A DNA stretch of 64,000 bases from Castellaniella ginsengisoli (lineage in GTDB: Bacteria > Pseudomonadota > Gammaproteobacteria > Burkholderiales > Burkholderiaceae_B). The stretch lies in the NCBI RefSeq assembly GCF_039523235.1, contig NZ_BAAAEX010000010.1; one strand, 5' to 3'. The notes beneath the pieces are model-generated. The model saw only the letters and a program-made list of their open reading frames with translations. It was not told the DNA's origin and made no database searches. Shown in pieces: positions 51,423 to 60,174 of the stretch. Within the stretch, counting starts at the first letter, position 1. Each line of letters begins with the position of its first letter. Both the position numbers and the translations under genes were made by a program.

Positions 51423-51926
51423 ATGAATGCGCAAACGGATCCCGAGATCACCGAACAGGAAGCCGCGGGTATCGCCGAGAACATGCTCGGCCTCTGGAAG
51501 GCGGGCGGCACGCTGGCCCAGGCGATGGGCCTGTCGCCCCGGGAATGCGAAGCCATGTACGCCTACGGCCATGCGCTCTATGCGCAGGGCAAGTACAACG
51601 ACGCCTTCAAGATCTTCGCCCAGTTGGTCTCCTACGACCATATGGATTCGCGTTATCAGTTGGCCTTGGCTTCTGCGTTGCAGATGACCAAGCGCTATGA
51701 AGAGGCGCTGCAGCACTACATGATCGTGACGGTGATGCGCCTGGACGATCCGGTGCCGGTCTACCACTGCGCCGAATGCCTGCTGGCCCTGGGCAGGCCG
51801 GCCGAAGCGGTCGAGTCGCTGGAACTGGCGATCGGCACCCTGTGCCAGCCGGGCGAACATGATGCGATCAAGGCGCGGGCCGAGATGCTGCTCAAGGCAG
51901 TTCGGGCAAAGGCGTCGGCCAAATAA
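51423..51926 (+). CDS. bcrH1: SycD/LcrH-like translocator chaperone 1
   Basis: 167 residues from the ATG at 51423 (AAAGGA). Three TPR-like repeats: YAYGHALYAQGKYNDAFKIF, RYQLALASALQMTKRYEEAL and VYHCAECLLALGRPAEAVESL, as in class II chaperones. Precedes bopD. Expected to keep the translocators BopB and BopD soluble before secretion. Confidence 0.9.
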   Translation: MNAQTDPEITEQEAAGIAENMLGLWKAGGTLAQAMGLSPRECEAMYAYGHALYAQGKYNDAFKIFAQLVSYDHMDSRYQLALASALQMTKRYEEALQHYMIVTVMRLDDPVPVYHCAECLLALGRPAEAVESLELAIGTLCQPGEHDAIKARAEMLLKAVRAKASAK

Positions 51927-52028
51927 CAGGCCCGGCATGGAACGACTTTGCCCCTGATGTCCACATAATCAGCATGGGCGCCGGAGACGGCGCGGAACGA
52001 AAACCAAGACAGCATTCCGGAGCACATT

Positions 52029-52919
52029 ATGACTATTTCCCTGCAGTCCACTTTCCCGCCGGGTTATATCCCTCCCGGCGTTGACCCGAAGTCGCTGGAT
52101 GCCGCCACCAAGAAGATGGTGGAGACCACAGGCATCACGCTGGATACCGCGCTCAAACTGATCGGGGTGGAGGTCAACGAATCCAACGCCGGCCGTCTCG
52201 ATGCCCTGCTGAAATCCATGCTCCCGGAGCCTTCCGGCGGCAAGAGCATGGGGGATCCCTTCGGCAAGCTCGGGTCTGAAACCGTGGCCATCGACATCTA
52301 TTCGGTGATGGCCCTGTTCCAGAAGTGCGCCCAGGAGATGCGCAACCAGGCGCGCGAAGTGCGCAATTCCGAAATGCAGGCGCAGGTGGCCAGCCTGAAG
52401 AACGCTGCCCAGGAAATCCGCAATGCGGCCGAGGACCGCCTGCAGCAGGCCATCATCCAGGGGGCGTTCCAGATCACGGGCGGCGCCGTGTCGGTCGGCA
52501 TGGGTATTGGGGGCGGGCTGCTCGCGGCCAAGAGCATCAGGAGCGGCGGCCAGCTTGATCCCGCCGCCAAGGTCCAGGTCAATCCCAAGACCAACGCGCC
52601 GATCGCCCTCGATGTGCTCGAGAAAAGCCAGTTGCAAGGCAATCGGGCCGGTATGTTGAGCAATTCCGCGCAGGGCGCGGGCAGCATTTTCAGCGGCATC
52701 GGCACCATGGCCAGCGCTGGCAAAGAGCAGGATGCGGCCGAGCACGACGCCAAAAAGTCCGAGCTCGAATCCGATGCCCGCGTCCATGAGCAAAGCGTGC
52801 AGCAGGCCAACGACCTGATGCAGCAGATGATGGACGTGATCCGCGACGTGCGGGAAAAGCTGGGCGCCATCGACCAGGCGCGCAACGAAACCAACCGCGG
52901 CATTGCGCGCAACGTCTGA
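52029..52919 (+). CDS. bopD: T3SS minor translocator (SctB, YopD-like)
   Basis: 296 residues. One hydrophobic stretch (about 155-180; GAFQITGGAVSVGMGIGGG) and a C-terminal amphipathic/coiled-coil helix (about 245-285). No signal peptide. Matches BopD in size and location between bcrH1 and bopB. With BopB it makes the pore in the host membrane. Confidence 0.88.
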   Translation: MTISLQSTFPPGYIPPGVDPKSLDAATKKMVETTGITLDTALKLIGVEVNESNAGRLDALLKSMLPEPSGGKSMGDPFGKLGSETVAIDIYSVMALFQKCAQEMRNQAREVRNSEMQAQVASLKNAAQEIRNAAEDRLQQAIIQGAFQITGGAVSVGMGIGGGLLAAKSIRSGGQLDPAAKVQVNPKTNAPIALDVLEKSQLQGNRAGMLSNSAQGAGSIFSGIGTMASAGKEQDAAEHDAKKSELESDARVHEQSVQQANDLMQQMMDVIRDVREKLGAIDQARNETNRGIARNV

Positions 52920-52949
52920 TCCACGCGGATACGATAGCCAGGAGCGAAC

Positions 52950-54227
52950 ATGAATACGACGATTTCGAACGGACCGGGGTATACGCCGCCACTGGGGGGG
53001 ACGACGCCCGGCCAGGTCGACGGATCGGGCGGCGCGTCCGGCGCCGGGAGCACCGGCCAGGTCGATCTTGAAAAGTTCTACGACGATGTCCTGACGCTCG
53101 TCAGGCAGCAGGAGGGCGCCGGCGTGTCGGATCGCGGCGGCAATCCGCTGGTCGACAAGAACGGCGCGCCGCGCATCGACACGCCGAGCGAGGTCTTCAG
53201 CGCCAGCGATATGGTCGATCTGCTGCGCAGCCTGCGCAGCAAGACCCAGGACGAACAGCTCACCACCGCCCAGAAAGGCCTGGAATCCGCGCGCATCAAG
53301 GCCGAGAAGAACACCGAACACCAGCTCGAAAAGATCCAGGAATGGATCGACAAGTGCAAGGAAGCCGAGTCCAAGGGCGCGCTGGGCAAGATCTTCGGCT
53401 GGATCGGCAAGATCTTCGCCTTCGTCGCCGCGATCGCGGCGGTGGTCGCTGCCGCGGCCGCGACGGTTGCCTCGGGCGGTGCGGCCGCGCCGCTGCTCGC
53501 CCTGGCCATCGTGGGCGCCATCAGCGCCACCATGACGCTGGCCAGCGCCATTTCCCAAGAGTGCGGGGGGCCGGAGATCAGCATCAACAGCCTGATCCAG
53601 CACACGGTCGGCAAGTTCCTGACGGATGTGTGCGGGGTGGACCCCGAACAGGCGGAAAACATCTGCAAGATCGTGGGCGGCGCGCTGGCGATCGCCTGCC
53701 CCGTCATGCTGGCCCTCGAGCCCTCGCTGTTGGGCAATATGGCGCAGAGCATCGCCCTGATGGCCGGTGCGGACGAAAAGACCGCGGGTTACATCGGCAT
53801 GGCGCTGACGATCGCGGCCGCCATCGGCGTGGGCATCGCCATGGCGGTGATGACGGGCGGTTCGTCCGTGGCATCGACTGCGACGCAGGTCGGCAACAAG
53901 GTGCTACTCTCCTCCATCAAGACCTTCAATACGGCCATGACCGGTGCGAATGCGGCCGTATCCGGCGGGACGCAGATCGCGCAGGGGGGCTTGAACATCT
54001 CCAAGGCCCAGTCGGAAGAACAGGCTCAGAAGGCGATCGCGGACAAGAAGGATCTCGAGGCCATGATGCTCAAGTTGCAAAAGCAAATGGAAGAGGGACG
54101 CGAGGAGATGAAGAAAATCATCCAGCAGATCGAGGAAAGCACGCAGCTCGTCAGCAAGATGATTGCCGGCACGACCGACAACATGTCCCAGATCGCCATG
54201 AACATGGGCAGCCGCTCGACGGTCTGA
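52950..54227 (+). CDS. bopB: T3SS major translocator (SctE, YopB-like)
   Basis: 425 residues. Two hydrophobic hairpin segments (about 148-205 and 280-300), separated by a region with DVCGVDPEQAENIC cysteines, and a C-terminal coiled coil (350-410). The N-terminal ~35 residues are Gly/Thr/Pro-rich and unstructured, as in secreted translocators. Lies between bopD and a second SycD-like chaperone. Confidence 0.9.
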   Translation: MNTTISNGPGYTPPLGGTTPGQVDGSGGASGAGSTGQVDLEKFYDDVLTLVRQQEGAGVSDRGGNPLVDKNGAPRIDTPSEVFSASDMVDLLRSLRSKTQDEQLTTAQKGLESARIKAEKNTEHQLEKIQEWIDKCKEAESKGALGKIFGWIGKIFAFVAAIAAVVAAAAATVASGGAAAPLLALAIVGAISATMTLASAISQECGGPEISINSLIQHTVGKFLTDVCGVDPEQAENICKIVGGALAIACPVMLALEPSLLGNMAQSIALMAGADEKTAGYIGMALTIAAAIGVGIAMAVMTGGSSVASTATQVGNKVLLSSIKTFNTAMTGANAAVSGGTQIAQGGLNISKAQSEEQAQKAIADKKDLEAMMLKLQKQMEEGREEMKKIIQQIEESTQLVSKMIAGTTDNMSQIAMNMGSRSTV

Positions 54228-54254
54228 CCAGCCAGTCGTACACAGGAGAATCAC

Positions 54255-54731
54255 ATGTCCCAGCAAGCCACCGCATCCCGCAGCCCGTTCGGCCGCCAGC
54301 TTTACGACGGACTGCAGGCGCTGCCTGCCGGTTCCCGCATGAGCAACGCGCAGCTCGAGGTCATCTACGCCCTGGCCTACGCCCATGTCACCCAGGGGCA
54401 GTATGCCCAGGCGCTGCCGGTGTTCTCGATCCTGGCCACCTACGGCCCCACACGGCGGCATTATGTCGCCGGGCTGGCCCTGTGCCTGGAGCAGTGCGGG
54501 CGCTACGAAGAGGCCATCAGCATGTATTCGCTGCTGATCACGCTCTTTCCGGGCAGCCCGGAGCCCGCCTTGCAGATTGCCGAGTGCCTGCTGATGCTGG
54601 GCCGCACGGCTGAGGCGGTCGAGGAACTGGACCGCGTGCTGCGCAGCATTGCGGAATCGGGCGGCGAATACGAGGCGCTTCGGCCGCGCGCCCAGGTATT
54701 GCGCGACTTGGCCGGGCGAAGGGCCTCTTGA
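54255..54731 (+). CDS. bcrH2: SycD/LcrH-like translocator chaperone 2
   Basis: 158 residues with TPR repeats: LEVIYALAYAHVTQGQYAQA, YVAGLALCLEQCGRYEEAI and ALQIAECLLMLGRTAEAVEEL. Paralogue of the bcrH1 product. Placed right after bopB, so BopB is its probable client. AGGAG site present. Its stop overlaps the next start (TGATG). Confidence 0.9.
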   Translation: MSQQATASRSPFGRQLYDGLQALPAGSRMSNAQLEVIYALAYAHVTQGQYAQALPVFSILATYGPTRRHYVAGLALCLEQCGRYEEAISMYSLLITLFPGSPEPALQIAECLLMLGRTAEAVEELDRVLRSIAESGGEYEALRPRAQVLRDLAGRRAS

Positions 54732-55192
54732 TGCGGGCGGGACGAACACCGCCTTCCGGCGCGCCTGCGCCCGGCTCTCAAGCCGTCTCTCCGGAGACGG
54801 CTTTTGTGCTTGAAGCCGATGACGCCCGTTTCCTGACCGAAGTCGGCATGCTGGCCGCCGGCTGCGGGGATGTGCAGCATGCGGATACAATTTTCAATGC
54901 GTTGCGCCGCGTCCGGCCGGATCGCGCCTATCCCCTGGTGGGGCTGGCCGTCGCGCGCCTGAACGCCGGCCGGGCCGCCGAGGCGGCCCGCCTGCTGGAA
55001 GCCGCGGATCTCGCCGATCCGCAGGAACGGGGCGTGGCCCATGCCTGGAGAGGCCTGGCCTTGCAACTGGCCGGCTTCGGCGCCGAAAGCCGGCGGGTGC
55101 TGGCCGATGCCTGCGCGCTGCCCGGTGAGGGCGGAGCGCTCGCCCGGCAGATGCTGGGGCTGGCGCCGGAAGTGTCGAATGATGATGTTTGA
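54731..55192 (+). CDS. TPR-type T3SS protein, SctG/YscG-like
   Basis: 153 residues from the ATG at 54731. TPR-like helices: FLTEVGMLAAGCGDVQHADTIF, AYPLVGLAVARLNAGRAAEAARLL and AWRGLALQLAGFGAESRRVL. This resembles the YscG/PscG and HrpB1-type proteins that bind the needle subunit with BscE. The first ~30 residues are Pro/Ala-rich and may be loosely structured. The needle gene is in the other operon. Function is inferred. Confidence 0.7.
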   Translation: MRAGRTPPSGAPAPGSQAVSPETAFVLEADDARFLTEVGMLAAGCGDVQHADTIFNALRRVRPDRAYPLVGLAVARLNAGRAAEAARLLEAADLADPQERGVAHAWRGLALQLAGFGAESRRVLADACALPGEGGALARQMLGLAPEVSNDDV

Positions 55193-55207
55193 TCAAGGAG
55201 TCTGATC

Positions 55208-55633
55208 ATGGAAATCGCTTCCCTGACCGCTGCGCTGGGCGCCCAGGCGCTGCCCGCTGCCGGTGCCGTGGCGCGCGCCGAGCCGGCCAGCCTGGCGACC
55301 GAGCGTTTCAATGCCCTGATGAACGCGCCCCAGGAGCCCTCGCTCAATGGCGTCTCGGCGGCGCTGCAATCGGCCTTCGCCGCCGCTGCGCCGGATGCCG
55401 CGCCCACGCTGGGCGGCCAGATTCTCTCGGGCCTGAGGGGCGTGGCGACCGATTTTTCGGATAAATGGAAAGACGTCGCGCACAGCCTGGACGGCATGGG
55501 CGCGCAGCCGGCGATCAGCGATATGCTGCGCCTGCAGACCGAGCTGCTGCAGGTTTCGGTGCAATATGAACTGGTGGGCAAGGCGGTGTCGCGCTCCACA
55601 CAGAATATCGATACGCTTGTCAGGATGTCTTGA
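55208..55633 (+). CDS. bscI: T3SS inner rod protein (SctI)
   Basis: 141 residues. The C-terminal helix (ISDMLRLQTELLQVSVQYELVGKA) is characteristic of the inner rod family (YscI/PrgJ). Forms the rod inside the basal body and is an early export substrate that takes part in the substrate switch. Start of the basal-body block; stop overlaps the bscJ start. Confidence 0.9.
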   Translation: MEIASLTAALGAQALPAAGAVARAEPASLATERFNALMNAPQEPSLNGVSAALQSAFAAAAPDAAPTLGGQILSGLRGVATDFSDKWKDVAHSLDGMGAQPAISDMLRLQTELLQVSVQYELVGKAVSRSTQNIDTLVRMS

Positions 55634-56487
55634 TGGCCTTTCCTCATTCGATTCCGTTGACGGCACCCGCTTTCGCCCGCGCGCTGCGGCTGGCGCTTGC
55701 CGCCCTGGCGCTGGCCTTCCTGGCGGCTTGCGGCTCCAACGTCACGCTGTATTCCGCCGCCAGCGAAGGCGAGGCCAACGAGCTGCTGTCCGTGCTGCTC
55801 GATGCCGGCATCCGGGCCGAGAAAACCATCGGCAAGGAAGGCGCGGCCATTGCGGTGGACAGCGCCCAGGTGGCCCGCGCCCTCGACATCCTGCGCTCGC
55901 AGGGCCTGCCGCGCGAACGCTTCGACGGCATGGGCCAGATCTTCCGCAAAGAGGGCCTGGTGTCCTCGCCGCTCGAAGAGCGCGCCCGGTATATCTATGC
56001 CCTGTCCCAGGAACTGACCAATACGCTGTCGCAAATGGACGGCGTGCTCGCCGCGCGCGTGCACGTGGTGCTGCCCGAACGCGGCGAGATCGGCGAATCC
56101 GCCACGCCTTCGACGGCGGCCGTCTTCATCAAGCACCAGGTGGGCTATTCCTTCGATGCGCTCCGGCCGCAGATCCGCCAACTGGTCACGCACGCCATTC
56201 CGGGCCTGACCGAAGACCGGGTCTCCATTACCCTGGTGTCCGCCCAGCCGGGCGCCGGGACGGCGCATGAAGCGCCCGTCCAGGTTTCGGTGCTGGGATT
56301 CCAGGTCGCCCAGGGCTCCGCCGGCGGCCTGGGGCTGTTGCTGGGTGTGCTCATCCTGCTGGTTCTGGGCCTGACAGGCGGGCTGGGCTACCTGCTGTGG
56401 CGCGGGGGCTGGGCGCTGCCGGGGAGCGCGCCCCGTGAGCGGGCCGAGCCGTCGGTCCACCAGCCTGCGCACGAGGGTTCCGAATGA
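55633..56487 (+). CDS. bscJ: T3SS inner-membrane ring lipoprotein (SctJ)
   Basis: 284 residues. Signal peptide with lipobox LAAC (C33). YscJ/FliF ring-building domains follow: LYSAASEGEANELLSVLLDAG, LSQELTNTLSQMDGVLAARVHVVLP (two pieces). A membrane helix (about 238-258) lies near the C-terminus, then a short basic tail. Forms the inner ring with BscD. Confidence 0.94.
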   Translation: MAFPHSIPLTAPAFARALRLALAALALAFLAACGSNVTLYSAASEGEANELLSVLLDAGIRAEKTIGKEGAAIAVDSAQVARALDILRSQGLPRERFDGMGQIFRKEGLVSSPLEERARYIYALSQELTNTLSQMDGVLAARVHVVLPERGEIGESATPSTAAVFIKHQVGYSFDALRPQIRQLVTHAIPGLTEDRVSITLVSAQPGAGTAHEAPVQVSVLGFQVAQGSAGGLGLLLGVLILLVLGLTGGLGYLLWRGGWALPGSAPRERAEPSVHQPAHEGSE

Positions 56488-57122
56488 ACCCCGCCTTGTT
56501 CGGCGCCCGGATGCTGGAATTCAATCTGTTGCCCAGCCTCACGCTCCATCCCAGCCGGCATGCGGCCTTCGGCGCACCCGCCCGGCCCGTGCCGGCGGCC
56601 TGCTCGCCCGCCTGGCACCGGCTCTGGTCGGCGGCGATCCTGCGCCGGCTGGATCTGCGGGATCGCCCCGTGGTCGATGCCGCGCGCCCCGAGCTGGCGC
56701 TGGCCTTGCTGCCGCCGGACCGGCTGGCCCGGGTCGCCCGCCATCTGGGCGCCGTGTGCTGTGCGCCCCGCCTGCGCAGGGCCATCGCCGGCGGCGAGGT
56801 GCGTGAGTTGGCGACGGCGCTGGGCGCCGACGTGCTGGATTTCGCCCGACACGCCGAGACCGGCCCATGGTCCCGGCCTGTAGAGCAGGACGTCGGGCCG
56901 GCGGCTGCGCTGGCGGAACGGGTGGACCGGATCGGCCGCTCGGCCTTGCGCGCCCTCTTCCAGGCGGCGGGGCCTGAGCTCGCCCTGCGCGCCGACCTCA
57001 GGCTCGCGGATGATCCGCAAACCGATGCGTCGGAAGAGGCCCGGGCGCCCCTGGACCTGACTTTGGCTGTTCTCGAAACGATCGAACCGACATGGCATTC
57101 CTCATTTCTCGCAATGCGTTGA
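56484..57122 (+). CDS. bscK: T3SS sorting-platform protein (SctK)
   Basis: 212 residues, overlapping bscJ by 4 nt. YscK/MxiK-like: FNLLPSLTLHPSRHAAFG at the N-terminus and the motif AILRRLDLRDRPVV are typical. Links the cytoplasmic C-ring pods (BscQ) to the inner-membrane ring. Rich in Ala/Leu/Arg, no membrane segments. Its last 31 nt overlap bscL. Confidence 0.85.
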   Translation: MNPALFGARMLEFNLLPSLTLHPSRHAAFGAPARPVPAACSPAWHRLWSAAILRRLDLRDRPVVDAARPELALALLPPDRLARVARHLGAVCCAPRLRRAIAGGEVRELATALGADVLDFARHAETGPWSRPVEQDVGPAAALAERVDRIGRSALRALFQAAGPELALRADLRLADDPQTDASEEARAPLDLTLAVLETIEPTWHSSFLAMR

Positions 57123-57730
57123 ACCCGCGCTCCCTGGCGGCGGTGCCGGATCCGGCGGCCCGGGTGCTGCGCGCGGCCGATTATGCCGCGCTGATCCAGG
57201 CCCAGGCGCTCATTGACGAAGCGCACGCGCGGGCCGACGCCATCCTGGCGGGCGCCCAGGACGCCTTCGAGGCCGAGCGCCGCCGCGGCTACGAGGACGG
57301 CAAGCAGGAAGCCCTGCTCGACCAGGCCGAGAAGATGATCGAGACCGTCGGCCGCACGGTCGATTACTTCGCGGGTGTCGAGAACGAGATGGTCGATCTG
57401 GTCATGTCGGCCGTGCGCAAGGTCATCGATGGGTTCGACGACCGGGAGAAAGTCATGATCGTGGTGCGCAACGTGCTGGCCGTGGTGCGCAACCAGAAAC
57501 ACATGACCCTGCGGCTGCACCCGGACGACGTCGAAATCGTGCGGGCGCGCATCAACGACATCCTGGCCGACTACCCGGGGGTCGGCTACCTGGATTTGCT
57601 GGCCGATGCGCGGCTGGCGCCGGGCGCCTGCATCCTCGAAAGCGAGATCGGCATGGTCGAAGCCAGCCTGGAAGGGCAGATCGCAGCCTTGCAGGGCGCA
57701 TTCCAGCGCACGCTGGGCAGCCGGGTCTAG
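57092..57730 (+). CDS. bscL: T3SS ATPase stator (SctL)
   Basis: 212 residues, FliH/YscL-like. An N-terminal loosely structured part, a long helix (AALIQAQALIDEAHARADAI, with heptad-like Ala) and a C-terminal domain with RLHPDDVEIV and the GACILESEIGMVEASLEGQ segment conserved in FliH relatives. Binds the BscN ATPase and holds it on the pods. Overlaps bscK by 31 nt. Confidence 0.92.
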   Translation: MAFLISRNALNPRSLAAVPDPAARVLRAADYAALIQAQALIDEAHARADAILAGAQDAFEAERRRGYEDGKQEALLDQAEKMIETVGRTVDYFAGVENEMVDLVMSAVRKVIDGFDDREKVMIVVRNVLAVVRNQKHMTLRLHPDDVEIVRARINDILADYPGVGYLDLLADARLAPGACILESEIGMVEASLEGQIAALQGAFQRTLGSRV

Positions 57731-57745
57731 GGCGGGGGCGAGACC

Positions 57746-59083
57746 ATGCGTCAGTTCGACTACATCACCGAAATGATGGAAATGGCGCTGCACGACACGC
57801 CAACCCTGAGGATCAAAGGGCGGGTGACGCAGGTCATCGGCACCATCATCAAGGCGGTCGTCCCGACGGTGAAGATCGGCGAAGTCTGCATCCTGCGCAA
57901 TCCGGGCGAGGCTTTCGAAATGAAGGGCGAGGTCGTGGGCTTCGCCCGGGACGCGGCCTTGCTGACCCCGCTGGGAGACATGTACGGGATTTCCTCCGCG
58001 ACCGAGGTCATTCCCACCGGGCGGGCGCACATGGTGCCCGTGGGTGCGGGGCTGCTGGGCCGGGTGCTGGACGGACTGGGCCGGCCCCTGGACGAAGCCG
58101 AGCGCGGCCCGCTGGAGGCCAGCAAGTTCTACCCGGTGTTCGCCGAGGCGCCCGATCCGCTCAAGCGCCGCATCATCGACAGGCCGCTGGAGCTTGGCGT
58201 GCGGGCGCTGGACGGCGTGCTGACCTGCGGCGAAGGTCAGCGCATGGGGATTTTCGCGGCGGCCGGCGGCGGCAAGTCCACGCTGATGGGCATGCTGGTC
58301 AAGGGCGCCGACGTGGATGTGACCGTGGTGGCGCTGATCGGCGAGCGGGGCCGCGAAGTGCGCGAGTTCCTGGAGCACGAACTGGGGCCGGAAGGGCGGC
58401 GCAAAAGCGTCATCGTATGCGCCACCAGCGACAAGTCCTCGATGGAACGCGCCAAGGCTTCCTACGTCGCCACGGCCATTGCCGAGTACTTCCGCGACCA
58501 GGGCAAGCGGGTGCTGTTCCTGATGGATTCGGTCACGCGCTTTGCCCGCGCGCAGCGTGAGATCGGCCTGGCGGCGGGCGAGCCGCCGACGCGCCGGGGC
58601 TACCCGCCGTCCGTCTTCGCAACCCTGCCCAAGCTCATGGAGCGGGTGGGCATGAACGAGCACGGCTCCATCACCGCGCTGTATACCGTGCTGGTCGAGG
58701 GCGACGACATGACCGAGCCCATCGCCGACGAAACGCGTTCCATCCTGGACGGGCACATCGTGCTGTCGCGCAAGCTGGGCTCGGCCAACCACTATCCGGC
58801 CATCGACGTCCTGGCCTCGGCCAGCCGGGTCATGAACGCCGTGGTGACGGGCGAGCACAAGCGGCTGGCCGGGCGTGTGCGCGAGCTGATGGCCAAATAC
58901 CAGGAAGTCGAGCTGCTGGTGAAGATCGGCGAGTACAAGCGCGGCGGGGATGCCGTGACGGACGAGGCCATCGACAAGATCGATGCCATCAACCGGTTCC
59001 TGCGGCAAAAGACCGACGAGCATTCGACCTTGCCCGAGGCGATCGAGGCCATGGCGGAGATCGTCGGGGAGGCTGCGACATGA
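57746..59083 (+). CDS. bscN: T3SS ATPase (SctN)
   Basis: 445 residues, the usual size. Walker A AAAGGGKST near residue 171, Walker B VLFLMDSVTRFAR, the GEPPTRRGYPPSVF loop that marks T3SS/flagellar ATPases, and catalytic Glu in GERGREVREF. Strips chaperones and unfolds export substrates. Stop overlaps bscO start (ATGA). Confidence 0.96.
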   Translation: MRQFDYITEMMEMALHDTPTLRIKGRVTQVIGTIIKAVVPTVKIGEVCILRNPGEAFEMKGEVVGFARDAALLTPLGDMYGISSATEVIPTGRAHMVPVGAGLLGRVLDGLGRPLDEAERGPLEASKFYPVFAEAPDPLKRRIIDRPLELGVRALDGVLTCGEGQRMGIFAAAGGGKSTLMGMLVKGADVDVTVVALIGERGREVREFLEHELGPEGRRKSVIVCATSDKSSMERAKASYVATAIAEYFRDQGKRVLFLMDSVTRFARAQREIGLAAGEPPTRRGYPPSVFATLPKLMERVGMNEHGSITALYTVLVEGDDMTEPIADETRSILDGHIVLSRKLGSANHYPAIDVLASASRVMNAVVTGEHKRLAGRVRELMAKYQEVELLVKIGEYKRGGDAVTDEAIDKIDAINRFLRQKTDEHSTLPEAIEAMAEIVGEAAT

Positions 59084-59586
59084 ACATATTGCGCGAACTG
59101 ATGGCCATCAAGCGCTTTCGCGAGGGGCAGGCGGAACTGGCCGTGACGCGGCAGCGCCAGGCGCTGGCCGAGGCCGAACGGCTGAGAGTCCAGGCGCTGG
59201 AGCAACTCGAAGAATTCCGGCGCTGGGCGCGGCAAAGAGAACTGGACATGTACCGGGATCTGTGCAGCCGCCTGGTGCGCGCCAGTGAAATCGAGGATGT
59301 CCTGGAGGATGTGGCCGGCCTGCGCGAAGGCGAGCACGATCGCGAAACCCGCGTCGAAGAAGCCGGAGATCAGGCGCGCCGCGAGGCGGAGCAACTGGCC
59401 CAGTGCCGCGAGGCGCATCGCGAGGCCTCGCGCATGGTCGAGAAATTCGTCCAGTTGGCCAGCCTGCACGCGATCGAAGAACTACGCGAGATGGAACGCA
59501 AAGAAGACATGGAAATGGAAGAAGCCGCATCCGTGACGCGCGACCACGACGAGTGGGTGCAGCATGACGACTATGAGCCTGCTTGA
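59080..59586 (+). CDS. bscO: T3SS ATPase stalk protein (SctO)
   Basis: 168 residues, almost entirely a charged coiled coil (about 10-140), as YscO/FliJ. Acts as the stalk between the ATPase ring and the export gate. Acidic C-terminal tail. It overlaps bscN and is 2 nt from bscP. Confidence 0.9.
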   Translation: MNILRELMAIKRFREGQAELAVTRQRQALAEAERLRVQALEQLEEFRRWARQRELDMYRDLCSRLVRASEIEDVLEDVAGLREGEHDRETRVEEAGDQARREAEQLAQCREAHREASRMVEKFVQLASLHAIEELREMERKEDMEMEEAASVTRDHDEWVQHDDYEPA

Positions 59587-59588
59587 AC

Positions 59589-60161
59589 ATGACTGAACGC
59601 CGCATTGATCTGGACATCGGTCTGGCCCGTAGCATGCCGGACCTGGGGCAGCAGGGTGCCGGCGCATCGCGCCGCGAGGCGTCCGACGCGGACCAGCGCG
59701 CTTTCGAGCAAGCCTTGGCGCAAGAGGGCGAAGCAGAAGCGCCGGCCGCGAAAACCGCCGGATCATCGGCCGAGGCGCCCAAGCCGTTCGCTTTGTTTCC
59801 TGGCGCGTTGACGCCCCCCGGGCGGCAAGAGCCGGCCGCGGCCCCGGCCGGCCTGGCGCAGACATTGAGCGAGGCGGCCGACCGCATGCTGGTGGGCGAC
59901 GGCAGCAGCGGCCGGCGCGAGGTGCGCCTGGACTTGAAGGCCGAGGTGCTGCCGGGCGTGACCCTGTCCGTCTACGAGGAAGAGGGCAGCCTGGTGGCCG
60001 CGTTCGTGTGCGCCAGCGAGCCCTCGCGCGAAACCCTGAATCGCTGCGCGCAGGCGTTGGCCGAAGAACTTGCCCAATCGCTCGCGCGCGCCGTGCTGGT
60101 GCGGGTCAGCACCGACGACCCCGAAGACCCTTGCCTGTTGGAGGCGGCCGCGGCCGCATGA
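59589..60161 (+). CDS. bscP: T3SS needle-length regulator (SctP)
   Basis: 190 residues from the ATG at 59589. The N-terminal ~110 residues are Ala/Pro/Glu-rich and probably extended. The C-terminal part (EVRLDLKAEVLPGVTLSVYEEEG and RAVLVRVSTDD) resembles the substrate-switch domain of YscP/FliK. Short compared with YscP (455+), in line with a shorter needle. The identity rests partly on its place between bscO and bscQ. Confidence 0.8.
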   Translation: MTERRIDLDIGLARSMPDLGQQGAGASRREASDADQRAFEQALAQEGEAEAPAAKTAGSSAEAPKPFALFPGALTPPGRQEPAAAPAGLAQTLSEAADRMLVGDGSSGRREVRLDLKAEVLPGVTLSVYEEEGSLVAAFVCASEPSRETLNRCAQALAEELAQSLARAVLVRVSTDDPEDPCLLEAAAAA

Positions 60162-60174
60162 TGAAGATGGTTTC